This document shows, piece by piece, positions 33,966 to 47,929 of a stretch of 64,000 bases of DNA; positions within the stretch are counted from its first letter, which is position 1; the number at the start of each line of letters is the position of its first letter. Under the pieces are notes generated by a model. The model was not told where the DNA came from. It did not search any database and saw only the letters and a program-made list of their open reading frames with translations. A program made the position numbers and the translations under genes. The DNA is from Cyprinodon diabolis (Eukaryota; Chordata; Actinopteri; Cyprinodontiformes; Cyprinodontidae): contig CM060083.1 of NCBI GenBank assembly GCA_030533445.1, positions 28,012,666 to 28,076,665 on the forward strand, written 5' to 3'.

Positions 33966-36282
33966 AAAAAGAAGTTTTTATGTGTCCTTCAACAGCACAA
34001 GTGAAACCGATTCACACTGGCTGCTTAACAACAGCATTTTCAGTTAATGTACCCATATGATGAATAAAGAGGGGCACACAAAAGCTAGGCTGACCTGGAA
34101 TATATTTGGCAGGCATTCACGTAAAAAAGGCTTTTTGTGCTTTTGTTGAAACTTTATAAAATATGAAAATAAAATTGCAGCTAAATTACACCAAAAGTAA
34201 ATGGATTTGTCCCTGATAATGACCTTCAGCTGTAATTTGCAAAGTGACAGATCTTTGACTGAACAGCAAGGTTTTCCAATCAATAGAGTTAAGGGGACAT
34301 GTCCATCTGTTTGTCTGTACAAAATTCAAAGCGGACACTTGGTTTACATACTTAGGATTGCAGGGGTCTCGATAAACATATGATTATTCCTCAGTAATTA
34401 GTTTGCCAGGATCCATGTTGTAAAAACAAGGGTGGTAATTACGAGGAAGAGGTCTTGGAATGGCTGTCTGCCTCTCTTCGAGAAAACATAACACACCAGG
34501 GGATATGACAATGAGATGAGAACAGGAGGGCAGCAAGGGAAGGAGGGATGGCATTTGTTGACTGCGTTCATGCTGTCAGAAAACAAAACAGTCTTTTAAT
34601 TGCCGTCCAAGGAGACTAAACATAGGATGTAGATGCAGTGAGTTAGAACTGAGTGTAAGAGCAGGAAATGACTTGAGGAAGTTAACCGAATAAATATCAG
34701 AGTGTACCTGCATAATATTGCTTGTAATGTAACCTTTTATTAACTACCAGCTTGTAAAACACTGTTAAAATTTGTTTAAACTTAACTAAACATAGACTGC
34801 ATATTTTTGTATCTGTTCTATTTTAGTTCTTATATCTGTTGTGTATGTTATATACTGAGCTCAAGGCTGCCTGCAGGCTGTGTGGAGCATGCATGTTGTC
34901 TTGAAGTCAGAGGTCAATAGGGTCACTAGGGGAAGATGAAGATCCATCACAGGTTTGTCTTTTGCTGGCTGGACCACTCATCCACCCTGGACCCACAAGG
35001 CCCCATTTGCAGCAGTTGCTTGGCAACTGCTTGCTGTAATTAGTCCGGAGATGTAGCCTCAAGTCAAATATCCCTACTTCTAGGTCAGACTGCAGAAGGA
35101 GCACAGCCACACCTACACATCCTCTAGCTGCTTAATAGAATTTGTACTAAAGCACAAAGCATATTGTATGCATGGAAAGAATTGAAAGATCCCTTTAGCA
35201 TTACAAAAACATTCTTGCGAGAGTAAGAAATATTTAGCTACTTAGACTTTGTCTTTATATCTCTATTTTTACAACGGGTTGTAACTGATATGGTTAAGAA
35301 AATTTTGTATTACATAAAGCTAAGGCCTTTTTAAAGCAGAAGTGGAAGCCGGTGTTAAGGAATAGTGAAAAAGCATTCAGTTACATGGCCTGAAGAGAAC
35401 TTTTTGGCCACCAGCCACTGTGGAAGGTGGATCTCACAATGCATCTGCCATAGAAGTTCTAAATGGGCCAACATTTTGTGTATAAATAAAGGTAAGCAAC
35501 TCATAAAATGCTCTAAAATGGTTCTTGGAAAGTATATACATTAAAGTGCTTTCAGGTTATTAACAAATTTTATATCATGACTAGAACTACATAATGACAA
35601 CTGTATCTGACCTGGTGTGACTAGAAACTTGATTAGAAAATGACTAAAATACAAACAACCAATCTTTTCACTGATCGTCTCATTTGTTTAGTCAACATCC
35701 ACCTGCAAATCTAATTAACTGTTTGTTGGCATAGTAGTTCAACAATTTATTTATAATTTTTTTGTTTTTTTATCTTTTTATTTTTACATTGCATTAATAT
35801 AAATATGTTATTTGTATCTTTGTACATATACCTTTATTTTCATTTTCAAGACAAGTCTGATATTTAGATTAAATAATGTTTAGATGAATAACGACACTAA
35901 TGTAATTGACAGAATCCAAACTATATTTCCAGGGGCTTAACCATCCTCTCAGAAGTCAGGGGGTCACATTTTTCAGAGTGATTCATCAGTCTCTTGCATT
36001 AAATTTAACCTTTCCTTTAAAATACCTGTGAAAACCTTTTTCTAATGCCTGCATGGTTTCTGCCTGCAGTGAATAATAATAATTTAAAAAAAAACAGTGG
36101 AAAACAACATTTTGAGATAGAATTACAAAGAAAAACTGAAAAAGTGATGTTTTTTTTATATAAAGGTGAATTTTATGCCATAGATATTTTATTATGTCTT
36201 CTCTGTCTCTCGTGTCTCTATTGTAACCAAAATAATTATTTTTAAATATGTGGAGATTTATTGCAAACACAAAGTCTAATCG
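33966..36282. other. AT-rich DNA, nothing firmly recognised
   Basis: 34440-34600 is relatively complex and non-repetitive, but shows no frame with domain content. No RNA gene seen. Confidence 0.4.
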
Positions 36283-36535
36283 ATCCAGGTTTGATTCCTG
36301 GCCTGGCTCTTTCTGCATGGAGTTCTCAGGTTCTCTCCGGGTACTCCAGCTTGCTCCCACAGTCCAGAAATATGACTGTTAGGTTAATTGGTTTCTCTAA
36401 ATTCTCCTTAGATTTGTGTGTGTTAATGGTTGTTGGTCTCTGTGTTGCCCTGCGATGTACCCCGCATCTTGCCCATTGACAGCTGGAGAACCCTTTGTGA
36501 CAGTGACACCCTTCATGACAGGAAATGGATGGAAT
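36283..36535 (+). repeat. SINE copy D, V-SINE-like, plus strand
   Basis: Starts at a box-B-like CCAGGTTTGATTCCTGG, then TCTCCGGGTACTCCAGC, TTGCTCCCACAGTCCAG, TTAGGTTAATTGG, GTACCCCGCATCTTGCCC, and a short GGATGG tail. This is the orientation opposite to copies A-C. The box A half of the tRNA head is missing. Confidence 0.75.
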
Positions 36536-39500
36536 AACTCAAACTATCTGCAGTAGAGTTGAATAATAACAGCAGTACTGTTAACACTTCGCTACACATT
36601 GAAATGGAGATTGGACCCCAAAAACTATTATTAGCACATCCAAGAGGAACCTGATGCTGCAAAAAAGCCTGTCACATATTATCAGATAAAAGCCAGTTTG
36701 GGGCCCTAATACTGTGTGGTGCACTGATCTGGAAATTAACAGAAATACAGCACTTGTCAGTTTGTTAATCCTTATTTCCAGAATAACTTCTCAACTTTGT
36801 TTTGAAAACAGCTTGAATAGATATGCAGGGATATTAAAATCTAAGAAAAAAACATAAACATTTAACTAATTTTGCACAAGCAATGATTCATACTCCCACA
36901 CGAGAAGCTTTGTTTTACTTATCATAGATGAAAATAACAAAGTAAGATGAATGAATTGCGGCATTGTGGAGAGTAATATAGAAAATCAGCTCATCTTATA
37001 AGTGCTGTTGGAATGAAGTTGTTAGAATAAGGCTCTCTCTATATATGCAATTAATTGGTATAGATGAAGTGACCGCATAGTAAGTCCCATTTAGATTAAC
37101 ACCTACTCATACTGCTGTCTTTCAGCATTTTTTCCCTCCTATTGAATTATTGATTGCTGAAAAACATGTAACCTACATGTTCATTGCCAATAATTTTACA
37201 GTCATGAAAGGACTTGCAGACACTAATAAGATGCAAGGATAAGACTCTACAGATTAACCAGTTTTGTTAATGTCACATAAAGTTTTTTTCTTTAAGTTTT
37301 TGTCGTTGTGTGTGCATTAATGTTGGTGAAACATCTATGTGCAATGCAGAGATCTAACACAGATATTTAAATGCAATGCTGTAAATTAATCTTAAAAAGA
37401 GAAAATAGTTTATGTCCTTTAAATGGAGTAGGGTAGTGCTGGTGTAGGTAAGGTGTGCAAACTTATTCAAAATTATAGCATTTTTAGCACCAAGCTGGCT
37501 CCAGTGTAAATCAAAGAGAACAATGAAGTCAGTTTTCTCCTTAAAATACTGTGGGTAGTTCAAGATTTAAATGGTCAGATCTTTTTCAATTATTTTTATT
37601 TTCACAAGTTTGAGATTATGGGAAAGCATTGACCTCGCTCTATAAAAAATAACAATAACTGAAATGGGCCTTTAGTTTCTTGTGTTGCCACAGCACTTGT
37701 ACTTTAAGTTTAAAGGTTGGTATTCATTTTAGGAAAGTCACTAATAAAGGGTAGAGTAGCCAATTATTTTACTCTTGTAGGATTAGCAATGCTTCGTAAA
37801 AAATCACTTACTGTAAGTAAAACTAAAAAGGGTTGAATGTAAATACTCCTCTCAATATCTAGGCTTTGCAAGTTTGGTCTTTTTTAAACAGCAAAGCAGT
37901 TCAGTCTATAAATTGTTCTTATTCCACTCCACTTTTATGTCTGCTCTTTAATTATTTCTACAACTGCTGCACATTTTTGGAGTTTTTGGTGCATGTTCTA
38001 GTTTTTGGCGAAGATTGATTTTCCTCTGCAAGTAATTACTTTTACATTACACACATATTTAACACCCATTGTAAATCAGACAATACATTTTAAAAAATGG
38101 AGAATGGTGAAGAGATTGGGTTTTTTAATAGAAACACCTTAAATGGCATTCCCTTTAATTATGGCCATTGATGTGCCTCTTTTTTTTTGTCTGTATCTCT
38201 CTTTTCCTCAGTATCAGCAGAGAAAACAAGCCATTGATATGTGCTTGTTTGTTAGCGGTTTATGATCCGTGACTCATATGGGAAAGACATAAAAACCTAA
38301 TCAAAGCATTATGAGGTTGACCCTGGCTCAATAAATTCTAAGACTTAACCGTCAACAGGCTTAGACCAAAACACAACAGAAAATGCTACCAGTTGAAAAA
38401 TAGGGAAAAAAAGCCACACATGATGAAATTGCTTCAATGGTATCATCATGGTCATGGCGAATGAATTTACCCCTTGTTATCCTACTTTATGGCTTTGAGG
38501 TATTCAGCAAGTGTGCACTCTTTTAGCGCAGTCGTGTCTTCACTCACCCATCAGTTTGTTTTTTTGACTGTAATTGCTGCTATCCCTTTTTTTCCTTTTT
38601 ATTTTTCCTTTTACCAATGTCAGCACCTTATTTTGATTTACTGGTGTTTTTTAAGTCGACTTATTTCTATAATTGTAAATGATGTAACAGTTCATTTATT
38701 CAGAGTATCTTGAAAAGGGGGTTAAATTATTACTTTTTTCTACTGCATGTTGCTGTTCTACTGTATCTGTGTCAGGCTGTCATGTGGCCTTGTGGATTAG
38801 AAGAATCCCATTGATATCACAAGAAACATTCTATTTCTGTAGCTTTAAAGGAACATTAAACAGATTGCCTACAATGTCCATGAGTGTCTGGCTCCATGTG
38901 AGATGTACACTCTGACCCACATCTCTTTCGAAGTGTGGCTGTATCCCAGTGGGGAGTTTTGACATTTTCCGATGTGTTCCTTTTACTTCTGTTTTGCTTT
39001 AAGCCATAGTCTTGACAGTTTTGCCTTCTCATTATTTTAGAGCTTTGCCAAACTCTACTTGCATTGCTTGCTTTTTCCCCTTTTCTGTTGTAAGCTCCAC
39101 TCTGTAGTAGCTTGCAATTTTTGATGTCCTCATACACTGTCTGTCTGCTGGCAAATTGTAACAATGAGAACTCCATATGGAATAGATTTATACGAGTCAA
39201 ATCTTAATAAAGGGTGACCCTGGGAGCCACTTCTACTATTAAGTGCCATGTCTCTGCAATTTACTGTCTCAACTCTCTGGGCATATTCTCAGTCCTCTGC
39301 ACGTCAGTGTTTCACATTTTCATTTCCATACAGGGTATATTTGGTTTGATCGATTGGGCATTAAATATGCAAGGGTCAGAAGTAGCTTTTATTAATTTTT
39401 GTAAGAAAGCAATCTGAAGGCATGGCATGTAGTCTGAACTGTTGATTGATTGAAAAGCAGGGTTTGATATAGTATTTATTATTATCCTAATTAAATAGGA

Positions 39501-39993
39501 ATTTAACAATACAGAAACATAATTTCAGCTTAATCTAATTAAACCATAGAAACAATATATTCAATTTAAATTGGAAAGTTAATGCATCAATTTAAACTAA
39601 TTTAGATTTTTACTTAGATACTATTTTGCAACCATGTTAATTAAAAGAAAGAAAAAACATAACTAGTAAATTTGAATGTCTGTTTGTTTCCTCTTGTCCC
39701 CTGTCTTCACCTCTCTGGAGACTTTCCTGTGGTGACAAACTAAGGCTCCAGTGGCCCCATCCCTAGTGCTTCCCCATAGAAGCTTCCTCTAATGATCTCC
39801 ATATAATAATCTCCTTTAGGGTTGTACTTTTATCTTGACTTTGCCATTCCCCACCTAATATTACATTATACATCAGCCCAAGGCTACACTGAAGATATAA
39901 GTCAATTGTTCGCCCATAGTTTAAAGTAAGATTTACAAAGTTAAGTTTAATGTAAGCAAACATTCTCCTAGAGTTGTACAAACTTCATCAACC
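36536..39993. other. AT-rich desert
   Basis: No gene recognised. A strong pyrimidine tract with AG at 38190-38220 (CTCTCTTTTCCTCAG) looks like a 3' splice site, but no matching donor follows within a sensible distance. A 114-codon minus-strand frame (38856-39200) has no recognisable content. Confidence 0.4.
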
Positions 39994-40060
39994 TATTAAG
40001 CCCTAAGGGTTTTCTGAAGCAGTTTCGTTCTGAAAATACATAACTAAAGAAAATCAAGTA
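39994..40060 (+). repeat. Short dispersed repeat, partner at 41303-41370
   Basis: ATTAAGCCCTAAGGGTTTTC, TGAAGCAGTTTCG and ACATAACTAAAG parallel the second copy in the same orientation, about 1.3 kb apart. Confidence 0.35.
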
Positions 40061-41979
40061 TAGCTATTCAGTAATAGTAGAATGCTGACTGATGGTACCT
40101 TTGTTAGACACACAATATTTTTTTTTTATTGAAACCACTATTGCAATTGTTGTGCAATTTGTGATTTTACAAATCTATCACTATTTTTACTGCAGTGAAT
40201 TTGGTCAAAAACACTTGCACAACAGCAGTGTGCACACATATTTTTTCATGTAAAGTACCCTATAAACTTTATTTATTATTATCTTTTTATATTGTTATTA
40301 TTCATATATTATTCATATAATTATTACCTTCAAAACCATCAAGTCTATGACTTGCAGGACATTGTCTATTTGGCAGTAGTTGGCATTGGTTTGCATTATG
40401 TCATAACTCAGCATTTTACAACAACACAGCAATCCCTCATACCAAGCATGCATGCAGTGACAGTTGAGAGGAAACACTTCCTTTTAAAAAGAAGAAACCT
40501 TTAGCAGAAACATGCTCATTGTGAGTGGCCCTCTGCCCAAGGCAGAGTGGAGTTCCAGAACAAGCAAACATACACAAGGAATATTAAAATAAAAACATAC
40601 AAACTTTGTACTTTAGAAAAGGAAAAGGGAAAACTAGCTCGACATGTGGCTGTATTTAGGGAGGGAACGTATAAGCTCTGAACAAAAATCCATGCCAAAG
40701 GGTTAAAAGAGAGCATGTACAATTAGTTACAGTAAAAGTTAAGCCTATTTTTTTTCTAGGAGTAAAACAGGACTAAACACTTAAAAAACAGGTCAAACTA
40801 TATCATGTATAATCAAAGGTTAATCACAGCAGATCAGCTGATACTTCACTCCAGGAAGCCAAAAAGGGAAGCAAATTATAGGAAAGACTAGTAAACCTGC
40901 AGATTGAAAGCAAATCGCTCTGAACATAGGGGACAATCAGACCTCTGATAGAAGATGGAGCTTGGCCATTAAGGCATTATGTGAGAAGGAGGATTTTAAA
41001 TTCTGTTCTGGATTAACAGGAAGCTAATGAGCAAAGGCTAAAATGGGACGAATATACATAACAGTCAAAATTATTGTGCTGTCTGTAATCAGATATTCAC
41101 TGTGCAGGCTAACTTTGTGTACTTCATACATGGAACCTTTTAGGATCTGGCCTATAGTCAGATTTGAATGTAATCCAACAAGTTAGTTTTGTTCCCTCTG
41201 AATTACAGAAGTCTGTACAAATTACTTTTTTGTTTTTTTCTTGGTAGTATTCTATAATATATGTTCTCTGGGCTGAATGTACCAGTAAACAGCAGTCGAC
41301 ATCTTAAGCCCCTACGGGTTTTCCGGAAGTTCTTGCTCAGAACAACATAATTGAGGTTTTCTCAGCATTTACTAAATAAATAATTTTTGTACCAAAATAA
41401 CACTTTCAGCAGGGAGTTTCCATAAGTTTAGCAGCAGCTGAAAAACCCTAAATCCAACTATGGAATTTACCTATATGATTCATGCAGCCCAGGTAAAATG
41501 AATTCTAGAAATCTTAAACTATTGGCAGTTATTGAACATTATATTTACACAATTTTTAAAATGACAAGAAACATTTTTTAATTCAACTAGAGAATATGTG
41601 CTCAAATTTCAGGACTGAAATACTTTACATCACAGACAAATGTAAATCCAAACTAGGAATGACCAAATTATGTCCATAATTTCTCTTTCTGGTCTTTGAC
41701 TTGACTTGTCTGTTATATTTACCAAAAGTACAATCACTCTAGTAGCTCAGCAAGTAAATGTTCATAACCTCTGTAGTGTATCTCTGACATTTCTAATGAG
41801 ATTGGGACACTTAATCATAGAGACATACAGTACCAGGGACATTTTTTCTTATCCTTTGCTTTATTTACCATTTGCAAAAAAAAAGAAAAAAAAAAGAAAA
41901 ATTCTGTAATATAGTTTTTTATTCATTAGTAATATATCTAAATATAAACTTTATTTTCGAGGGTGGCTGGTTCCTTCCC
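40061..41979. other. AT-rich DNA with one short repeat copy
   Basis: Apart from the repeat copy at 41303-41370 (TTAAGCCCCTACGGGTTTTC, ACATAATTGAGG) and an A-rich run at 41876-41900, nothing is recognised. Confidence 0.4.
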
Positions 41980-42582
41980 CTTTAAGACACTCCAGCATTT
42001 GTCTAATTACTCCACCAATACAGTCAGAAGCATAAACATGGCGGATGAGCTCAGTTAAGAGGTGTCTAACACAACTAAACAAAGTTACATCAGTTAATCC
42101 TGTGGAGCCAAGTGAAAGCAGAGGAAGCTGAGCGTGCAGAGAAGAAGTTGAGGGCGCATTGTCAGAGGGGGGCGGTTACAAAAAAACATGAAATACAAAG
42201 TTTGTCGGAAAACTGTCAGGACCCAAAGTAACATATCCAACCTCCACCACCTACAGCAAAACTACGCTGCTTGAGTTGATGTCAAAAGGCACCATTACCT
42301 TAACGCTAAAATGTTTGTAAGAGAGGTAACATTTTTCTCCTGTTCAATGAGACATTGTTGAGTGTTTAAATCTGATTGGGTACAAGGCTTTAATATTTAA
42401 TTGAAAGTAATATGTAATGTGATTTATTAATTAAATAAAATATAAATAGATCCATTGCAATTCCTGCACATGCCTTTATTTCTGTTAGAGAAGCCTGACC
42501 ATTTATTGTGCATTTATCGTTATCAAGGTAAAATCGTCCAATTTATAGTGATATTGATTTGAGGCCTTTTTGCCCAGTCCTA
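41980..42582 (+). mobile_element. Decayed hAT/ZBED-like element with BED zinc-finger remnant
   Basis: At 42194-42268 the plus strand reads YKVCRKTVRTQS and then NISNLHHLQQNYA, which fits the BED zinc finger of hAT transposases and ZBED proteins. Two expected zinc ligands look replaced: tyrosine stands where the first cysteine is expected, and a second tyrosine where the last histidine is. An ATGGCGGATGAG start-like stretch lies upstream (42038), followed quickly by a stop. The right part (42500-42582) has CATTTATCGTTATCAAGG and ends GCCCAGTCCTA, the style of a CTGGGC-type terminal repeat. The left end is not identified. Confidence 0.6.
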
Positions 42583-43126
42583 GTGTAAAGAATTGAACAA
42601 GTTGTAAGTCAATGGGGCTCATGCAAGAAGCATTAATACAAGGAAATTTGTTATTCTACGAGTGATTTAGGTAAAAATGTTGCATAACCTGGATTTCTAA
42701 ACTTAACTAAACTAAAATATATTCTTTGTCTTCAATGCCATTTCTGTGAATGAACACATTCAGACAAGCGCTGGAAGTTGTAGCCTTATATATGGGATTA
42801 TGGAATAGGAGGTAATTATGCAGATATGCAATTCTTGTGAACATGTGCTCGCTTATGTGCATTTATATGAAGTTAGGCGCATTTATTGAATCTTGTGTGA
42901 CACTCGTAGGAGCACACAGTAGGAGAACAATTATGAGACTGTTACGGCAAGAATACAAAAATGTTATTGCATGAGGAAATATTTACGGTATCATTCAGGC
43001 ACTCTGTTCATATTGTTTTCTTTTTTTATGTATAAGATTATCAAAAGCTTGAACCCAAAAATTTTTTTAGCATATTTAATGAGAAAATGGACCATAATTA
43101 TTTGAGGCTGTAGGTTAGCTGTAAGC
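42583..43126. other. AT-rich DNA, nothing recognised
   Basis: No gene or repeat that I can support. Confidence 0.45.
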
Positions 43127-43313
43127 CAGAGGTGTCAGACTTCAGTCCTGGAGGGCTGGTGTCTTGCAGCTTTATGGCATCCTTTGTAGGTATCTGGAGA
43201 ACTTAAATGCAACAGAGAAGGTAATTGTATTCTGATTAAGGTATGCTGGACAAGGGACCTCTAATAGTTGCATGATATTGGCCTTTGAGGACTGAAGTCT
43301 GACAACCCTACTC
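43127..43313. mobile_element. Palindromic MITE
   Basis: TGTCAGACTTCAGTCCT at 43133-43149 is the exact reverse complement of 43288-43304, and complementarity extends imperfectly beyond on both sides. At about 187 bp with AGGGCTGG/GGCCTTTGAGG inner arms, it resembles a common short fish element with TCAAACTCCAGTCCT-like ends. Confidence 0.75.
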
Positions 43314-45573
43314 TAAGCTGAATATTGCAAATGTGTTTAAAAATGGGTGGCTGACAATGTGTCTAAAACATATATATGAGTAAGTAATCCACACATATTG
43401 CAATATTCTGAAATGTATTTATTGTTGGCATTCAAACATAACCAGGAATGTGTTCAGCCAAGCAAGCCATCAAATATTATATTTATCAAAACCAGGCAAA
43501 TATCAGCAAGCATTTACACTTGATCACCTAAAATGTTGCTATATTATTGGCAGTGGCAGGTAATGTAGGTCAATGTACTATGCACTCATGGGCTGCCTCA
43601 CATGATTTCACAGCTATATACAATGGTATATTATAGATCTCTTAAATATGGGTTTTACTCACGCGTGACTCAAAAACAGCTTTTAAATGGTTTATTTCGC
43701 TTGTCAAGTAGAAAAGGTGGTAAATGTTTGTTCTTTGAATCTTAAGTCGCTCTTGGAACTTTGTAGTTTAGCTTTTCATTACTTTCTCAGTATTTATGTT
43801 TTCATATTGATTATTTTAGTGTTTGCTTATGTTTGCAAAGTTTCTCATGTTAAGTAATTTTGTCTTGTTAATCCTAGTGTTTCTTTTGGTGAATCAGTGA
43901 TGTGGCCCTCACTTAAACTCAACAATTTTGGGTAGTTGTGCCTTACCTGTTCCTTGCTCCACCAATCAATTGTTTTCACTTTTCATCTTCCAGTAAGCAT
44001 CTTTTGAATTCTTGTCTTATTTTTGTTTTAATTTTTTTTTTAATTACATATCCGCATGTGATACATAGCCCCTGCCTACAGTATGCTTTAGAATCCTTTA
44101 AACCCAAAGCTGTTTCCCTGTACATTTCAATTGAGATAGCATAGATTTCCGTTCTAGAGCTCATTGAAGATAGATAACAACACATTTAGTCTCCTAATAA
44201 AGTTTGAAGAGAAGAAAAGGTTGAAAGCTTATTTACAATTTGTGATTAGATGTTTACTTCTGAAAATATTTGAAATTTGTGCAGAGATCTCTATTGAGAG
44301 GATTGTGTATGTATCTTCTGAAAAAAGAGCGGTACTTCTTGGGTCAGCTGAGCACCATCTTTGCATTCTGAGAGATCTCTGTATCGATGGTCTGTTTTTG
44401 ATTATTTATAATGTTTATATTCCTTCCCACATACTTCCTCTAACGCAGGATCATAAGGACAAATATCAGAACAATTATGGGAAGTGAAGCAGCAAAGTAA
44501 TAATTACCTTATGAATAATGAATCTTCTAAATGGTTTAAAGTATCACTGTATGTTGAGGGGATGAACGGAAAAAGGAAGTGGTGGAGAAACACAGGATTT
44601 ACCTGAGCTACTTTATGAATATGTCATGCACAGAATGCTGACAGAGAGGCGAGTTTCTTGCAAATTCCTCTTGCGAGTGCTTTGATGCTTCTGTACTATT
44701 CAGAGGCTATAAAATATAAATTCAACTAACTATGTTTTTTTTTTCTTTTTTCAATAATGTAATCAGCACTTGGAACTACAGCTAGCCATGTTTAATAAGC
44801 ACAGAATTTCTACTTGTATGGTGAAGAAAGAGACTGATGTCTGAGAGGAAGGAACGCTTGACATGTCTGACTGTTTGCCATGCGGACTACTGAATAATGC
44901 ACAACCAAACCCTGACTGTATAATAGTGATTCTCCAGACAGGAGCTTCAGCAGCACACTGTGCTCTGAATAAGATATAGCTAGACTTTAATAGTACTTTC
45001 TTTGGTGGCGGTGAGTAGGATTTCAAAAGAAGAACATTTGCCTGCATTGCCTTTGGGACATTGTATTTACAAATGCCAGTTTTGTCTTAAATACACTCAA
45101 ATTTTTCCAGAAATTCTATTTTAGAATTCTCTTTCTTTAATTCCTTCTAACTTGTCTTGCATGCATGTTAGCCTAAGCCTCACAGACTCTTAGTTCATGA
45201 TTGATCTGATATGTTGACAAGCAGTGTTGTCAGTGTTTGATTTAGCTTCTGTTATCAGTAATGTAGCTAAGGCTCTCAATAGGCTGACAAGATTAGAATG
45301 CATTACTGTCAGGAAGCATAGTGCCCTGGGGCTGCTGCATGCTTGTTGAGTGTTAATGACTTAGACTGTGCTTCACCAGTGCAGGACATGTGCTGACAGT
45401 CGACCTAATCACTTGCATCCCAATCAGTGCAACCTACTGCCAGAAACGAAGAGAATGACAATTAATTTAACTTGTTTTGTAGGCATGCACTTTGAAATAG
45501 TACTGATGTTGACAACTTTAGACTATCTAAGGTTTTCTAGCGTGTTTATAGTTGATGATGCTTGTTTTCAATT
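43314..45573. other. AT-rich DNA, nothing recognised
   Basis: A 107-codon plus frame (44164-44487) has no recognisable domain; frames this long are expected by chance in AT-rich DNA of this size. Confidence 0.4.
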
Positions 45574-45830
45574 AGGGCTGCAACTAACGATTATATTGCG
45601 AATTGATTAATCTGTTGATAATTTTTTCGATTCATCGATTAATAATTGGATAGCCAAAGATTCCCTAAAGAAGACTTTTTTACAAAAATAAACCAGGTGA
45701 AACTAAAAACTACTTTGGTATAATTTCTGCTCAAGGTTGGTTGCTCTGTCAGCTAAAGACACATTTTAGAGTTTCTACTATTCATTTAATAATTAATTGA
45801 TTACTAAATTAGTTGAAGATTATTTCAATA
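45574..45830. repeat. Non-autonomous DNA-element fragment (GGGCTGCAACTAACGATTA end)
   Basis: The end AGGGCTGCAACTAACGATTA, followed by multiple ATCGATTAAT-type motifs, is characteristic of a vertebrate/fish interspersed DNA transposon. The right-hand inverted end is not seen, so the copy is truncated or diverged. Confidence 0.5.
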
Positions 45831-47329
45831 TACATTTATATATACATATTTCAAATACAGGATACAGCATCTTACAGAAGCCATAATACCAGTCACATTT
45901 TTGTAAATATTGTATCATATACAGTACAATGTAGTCAGCTTAGTTAAGAATTTTTGCTGTCAGAATGACCAAATGTGTCTCTGTTTCCACATATCTGAAC
46001 CAAATGTGAGGCACTAGAGCAACCAGTAGCTTGTGATGATGTTTTAAACACCACAAGGATCAGCCTTCAAAGCATATTCCTCATCACATGCAAATCAGTG
46101 ACCCACCCATCACTGACCTCTGCAATCTCTCTCTGACAATCTCACTTGAGACCTGAATTTGTAGACCATTTTCAGTTAGGGAATCACGGATGCTTGCAGT
46201 GTAACTTTTTCAAGAGCAATATCTACTCCTGTGGGAAACTAGGCTGTGTTCCAGAACTGCAATGACCTAAAAAACACCTACAAAACCTTCACTTATCCAC
46301 TGAGTAAAGCTAATTTTTTAGTAAACTTGTTTATCTTTCTTTAGTAAACTTGTAAAATTTAAATCTCCAAGGTTGTAGCGTTCCAGTTTTTCTTCTTGTG
46401 GACACTTCCATTGTTCGTATATGGCCTCTATGGTTGCCTTTAAAAACACAACAATGACAAAAAAGACAGTTCTAGGAGGTATTTCAAAGTAAATTCAAAC
46501 ACACCAAAAAACAATATCATTCACTAATGCCACTGTGGCAGGACAGGGATTTGAATAGTAAGTAAAGGAAACATTGATTAATAGAATTATTCAGGAGAGC
46601 CTTTTATTATCCATTAGTTCACACTATGTTTTATTTCAGGCACTTAGATTATACAGTCATATCAAATTTACTTTTACTTTTCCTCGGCATGAACACACCC
46701 ATGCTTAACTCCTTCCACTTGACTAAACTGTGTCTCTTGGGCACTGGCCATCTTGGTGCCATTTTTCAAATTGTGTCTGGGGGTGGCTTTATGCTTTTAA
46801 TCCACACTGGGCTTAATTACATTTTAAGAAAGTGAGGATGAAGAAGATAAACTTTTCAAAAAGTTCTCGAGACCCAAACACTATTGAACATCCGTGGGGA
46901 TCCTTCCACAGAACATGGAGGAGGCAAAGTCTCTAACATCACCAGCTCCACTGTCAATAATTCCAGCGGCCAGCTGTAAAGCTCTATTAAACTCCACGAG
47001 AGCTGTGTTTCCATTATGAATGTGCTCCACTATTTCGATATTTTGCTAATTTAAAAAAATGCAGTTTCACAATTGCGGTATTTCCAGTGAATAGCAAATA
47101 TGATTAAAATTGCACATTGTTACATTTATTCACACCATAACTCTGAAAACAACATTGCAGTGGTGGATGTAAAGACAACATACATCCATTTATTATATAT
47201 GGCTCTAATGGACACCATTATTGTCTAACTTCTTCTCTGCTCTTTGTCTTTCACAAGGCAATAACGTGATGTCCCTTGTGTGATGTGAAAAAAGTTTCAG
47301 TTCCATTGCATTAATTAAAATCTTCTTGT
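45831..47329. other. AT-rich DNA, nothing firmly recognised
   Basis: 47010-47120 (TTTCCATTATGAATG, then AAAATGCAGTTTCACAATTG) faintly resembles another fish repeat. No gene is supported. Confidence 0.35.
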
Positions 47330-47620
47330 GAGTGATATCCGCTGTTGCGCTTCTACTATATCTGTTTTTAAATCCCATGTCAAATTCATCTCATCTCTTT
47401 TACTTTTGACACCTAGCAAGACCAAGGACTTTATTTGATCATTTTATTCTTTTATCTTTTTTATCCCATTTTATTGCTTTGATTGTGTGAATGTTACTTT
47501 CTCATATTTTTAAGTTGTTTTGACTTGAATCTGTGATTTTTAAAATTGTTATTCTGTACAGCACTTTGGTCAGCTCTGGTTATTTTGAAAGTGCCTAAAG
47601 AAAAAAAATGAATTGGATCT
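47330..47620 (+). repeat. Retroelement 3'-tail-like sequence
   Basis: A T-rich run ends in CTGTACAGCACTTTGGTCAG followed by GAAAGTGCCTAAAGAAAAAA. The CAGCACTTTGGTCA...AAATGTGCTA motif is a familiar 3' end of fish interspersed sequences. The class is not certain. Confidence 0.4.
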
Positions 47621-47929
47621 GCAGAAATGTCTGTCTTCTGCTTTGTTATTCGTGGAAAATCGATGGATCAATTTAGGAGGATTCTCTATCATGCAGCAGC
47701 ACAACAGAGCCAGCACAATGACTAAAATGGCCATTAGTAAGGGGAAAAAAAAAAACATAGATGGCAAAGTATGGTATCAGTGATTTCCCTATTTGACCCT
47801 GATAAGGAAATCCTAAATTATCTCCCTTGACGTTGTATAAGCATCAGCTGGTGATTCTGTGCTTGGAAGTTTAAATTGTTGACCTGAGTCTATATATGGC
47901 TTTCGGAGGTCCGCAGGTTGTGTGGCAAA

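Noticed and set aside
38856..39200. 114-codon open frame on the minus strand
   Set aside because: No recognisable domain and no splice context; within chance expectation.
44164..44487. 107-codon open frame on the plus strand
   Set aside because: Content is unremarkable, AT-driven and without a recognisable motif; treated as chance.
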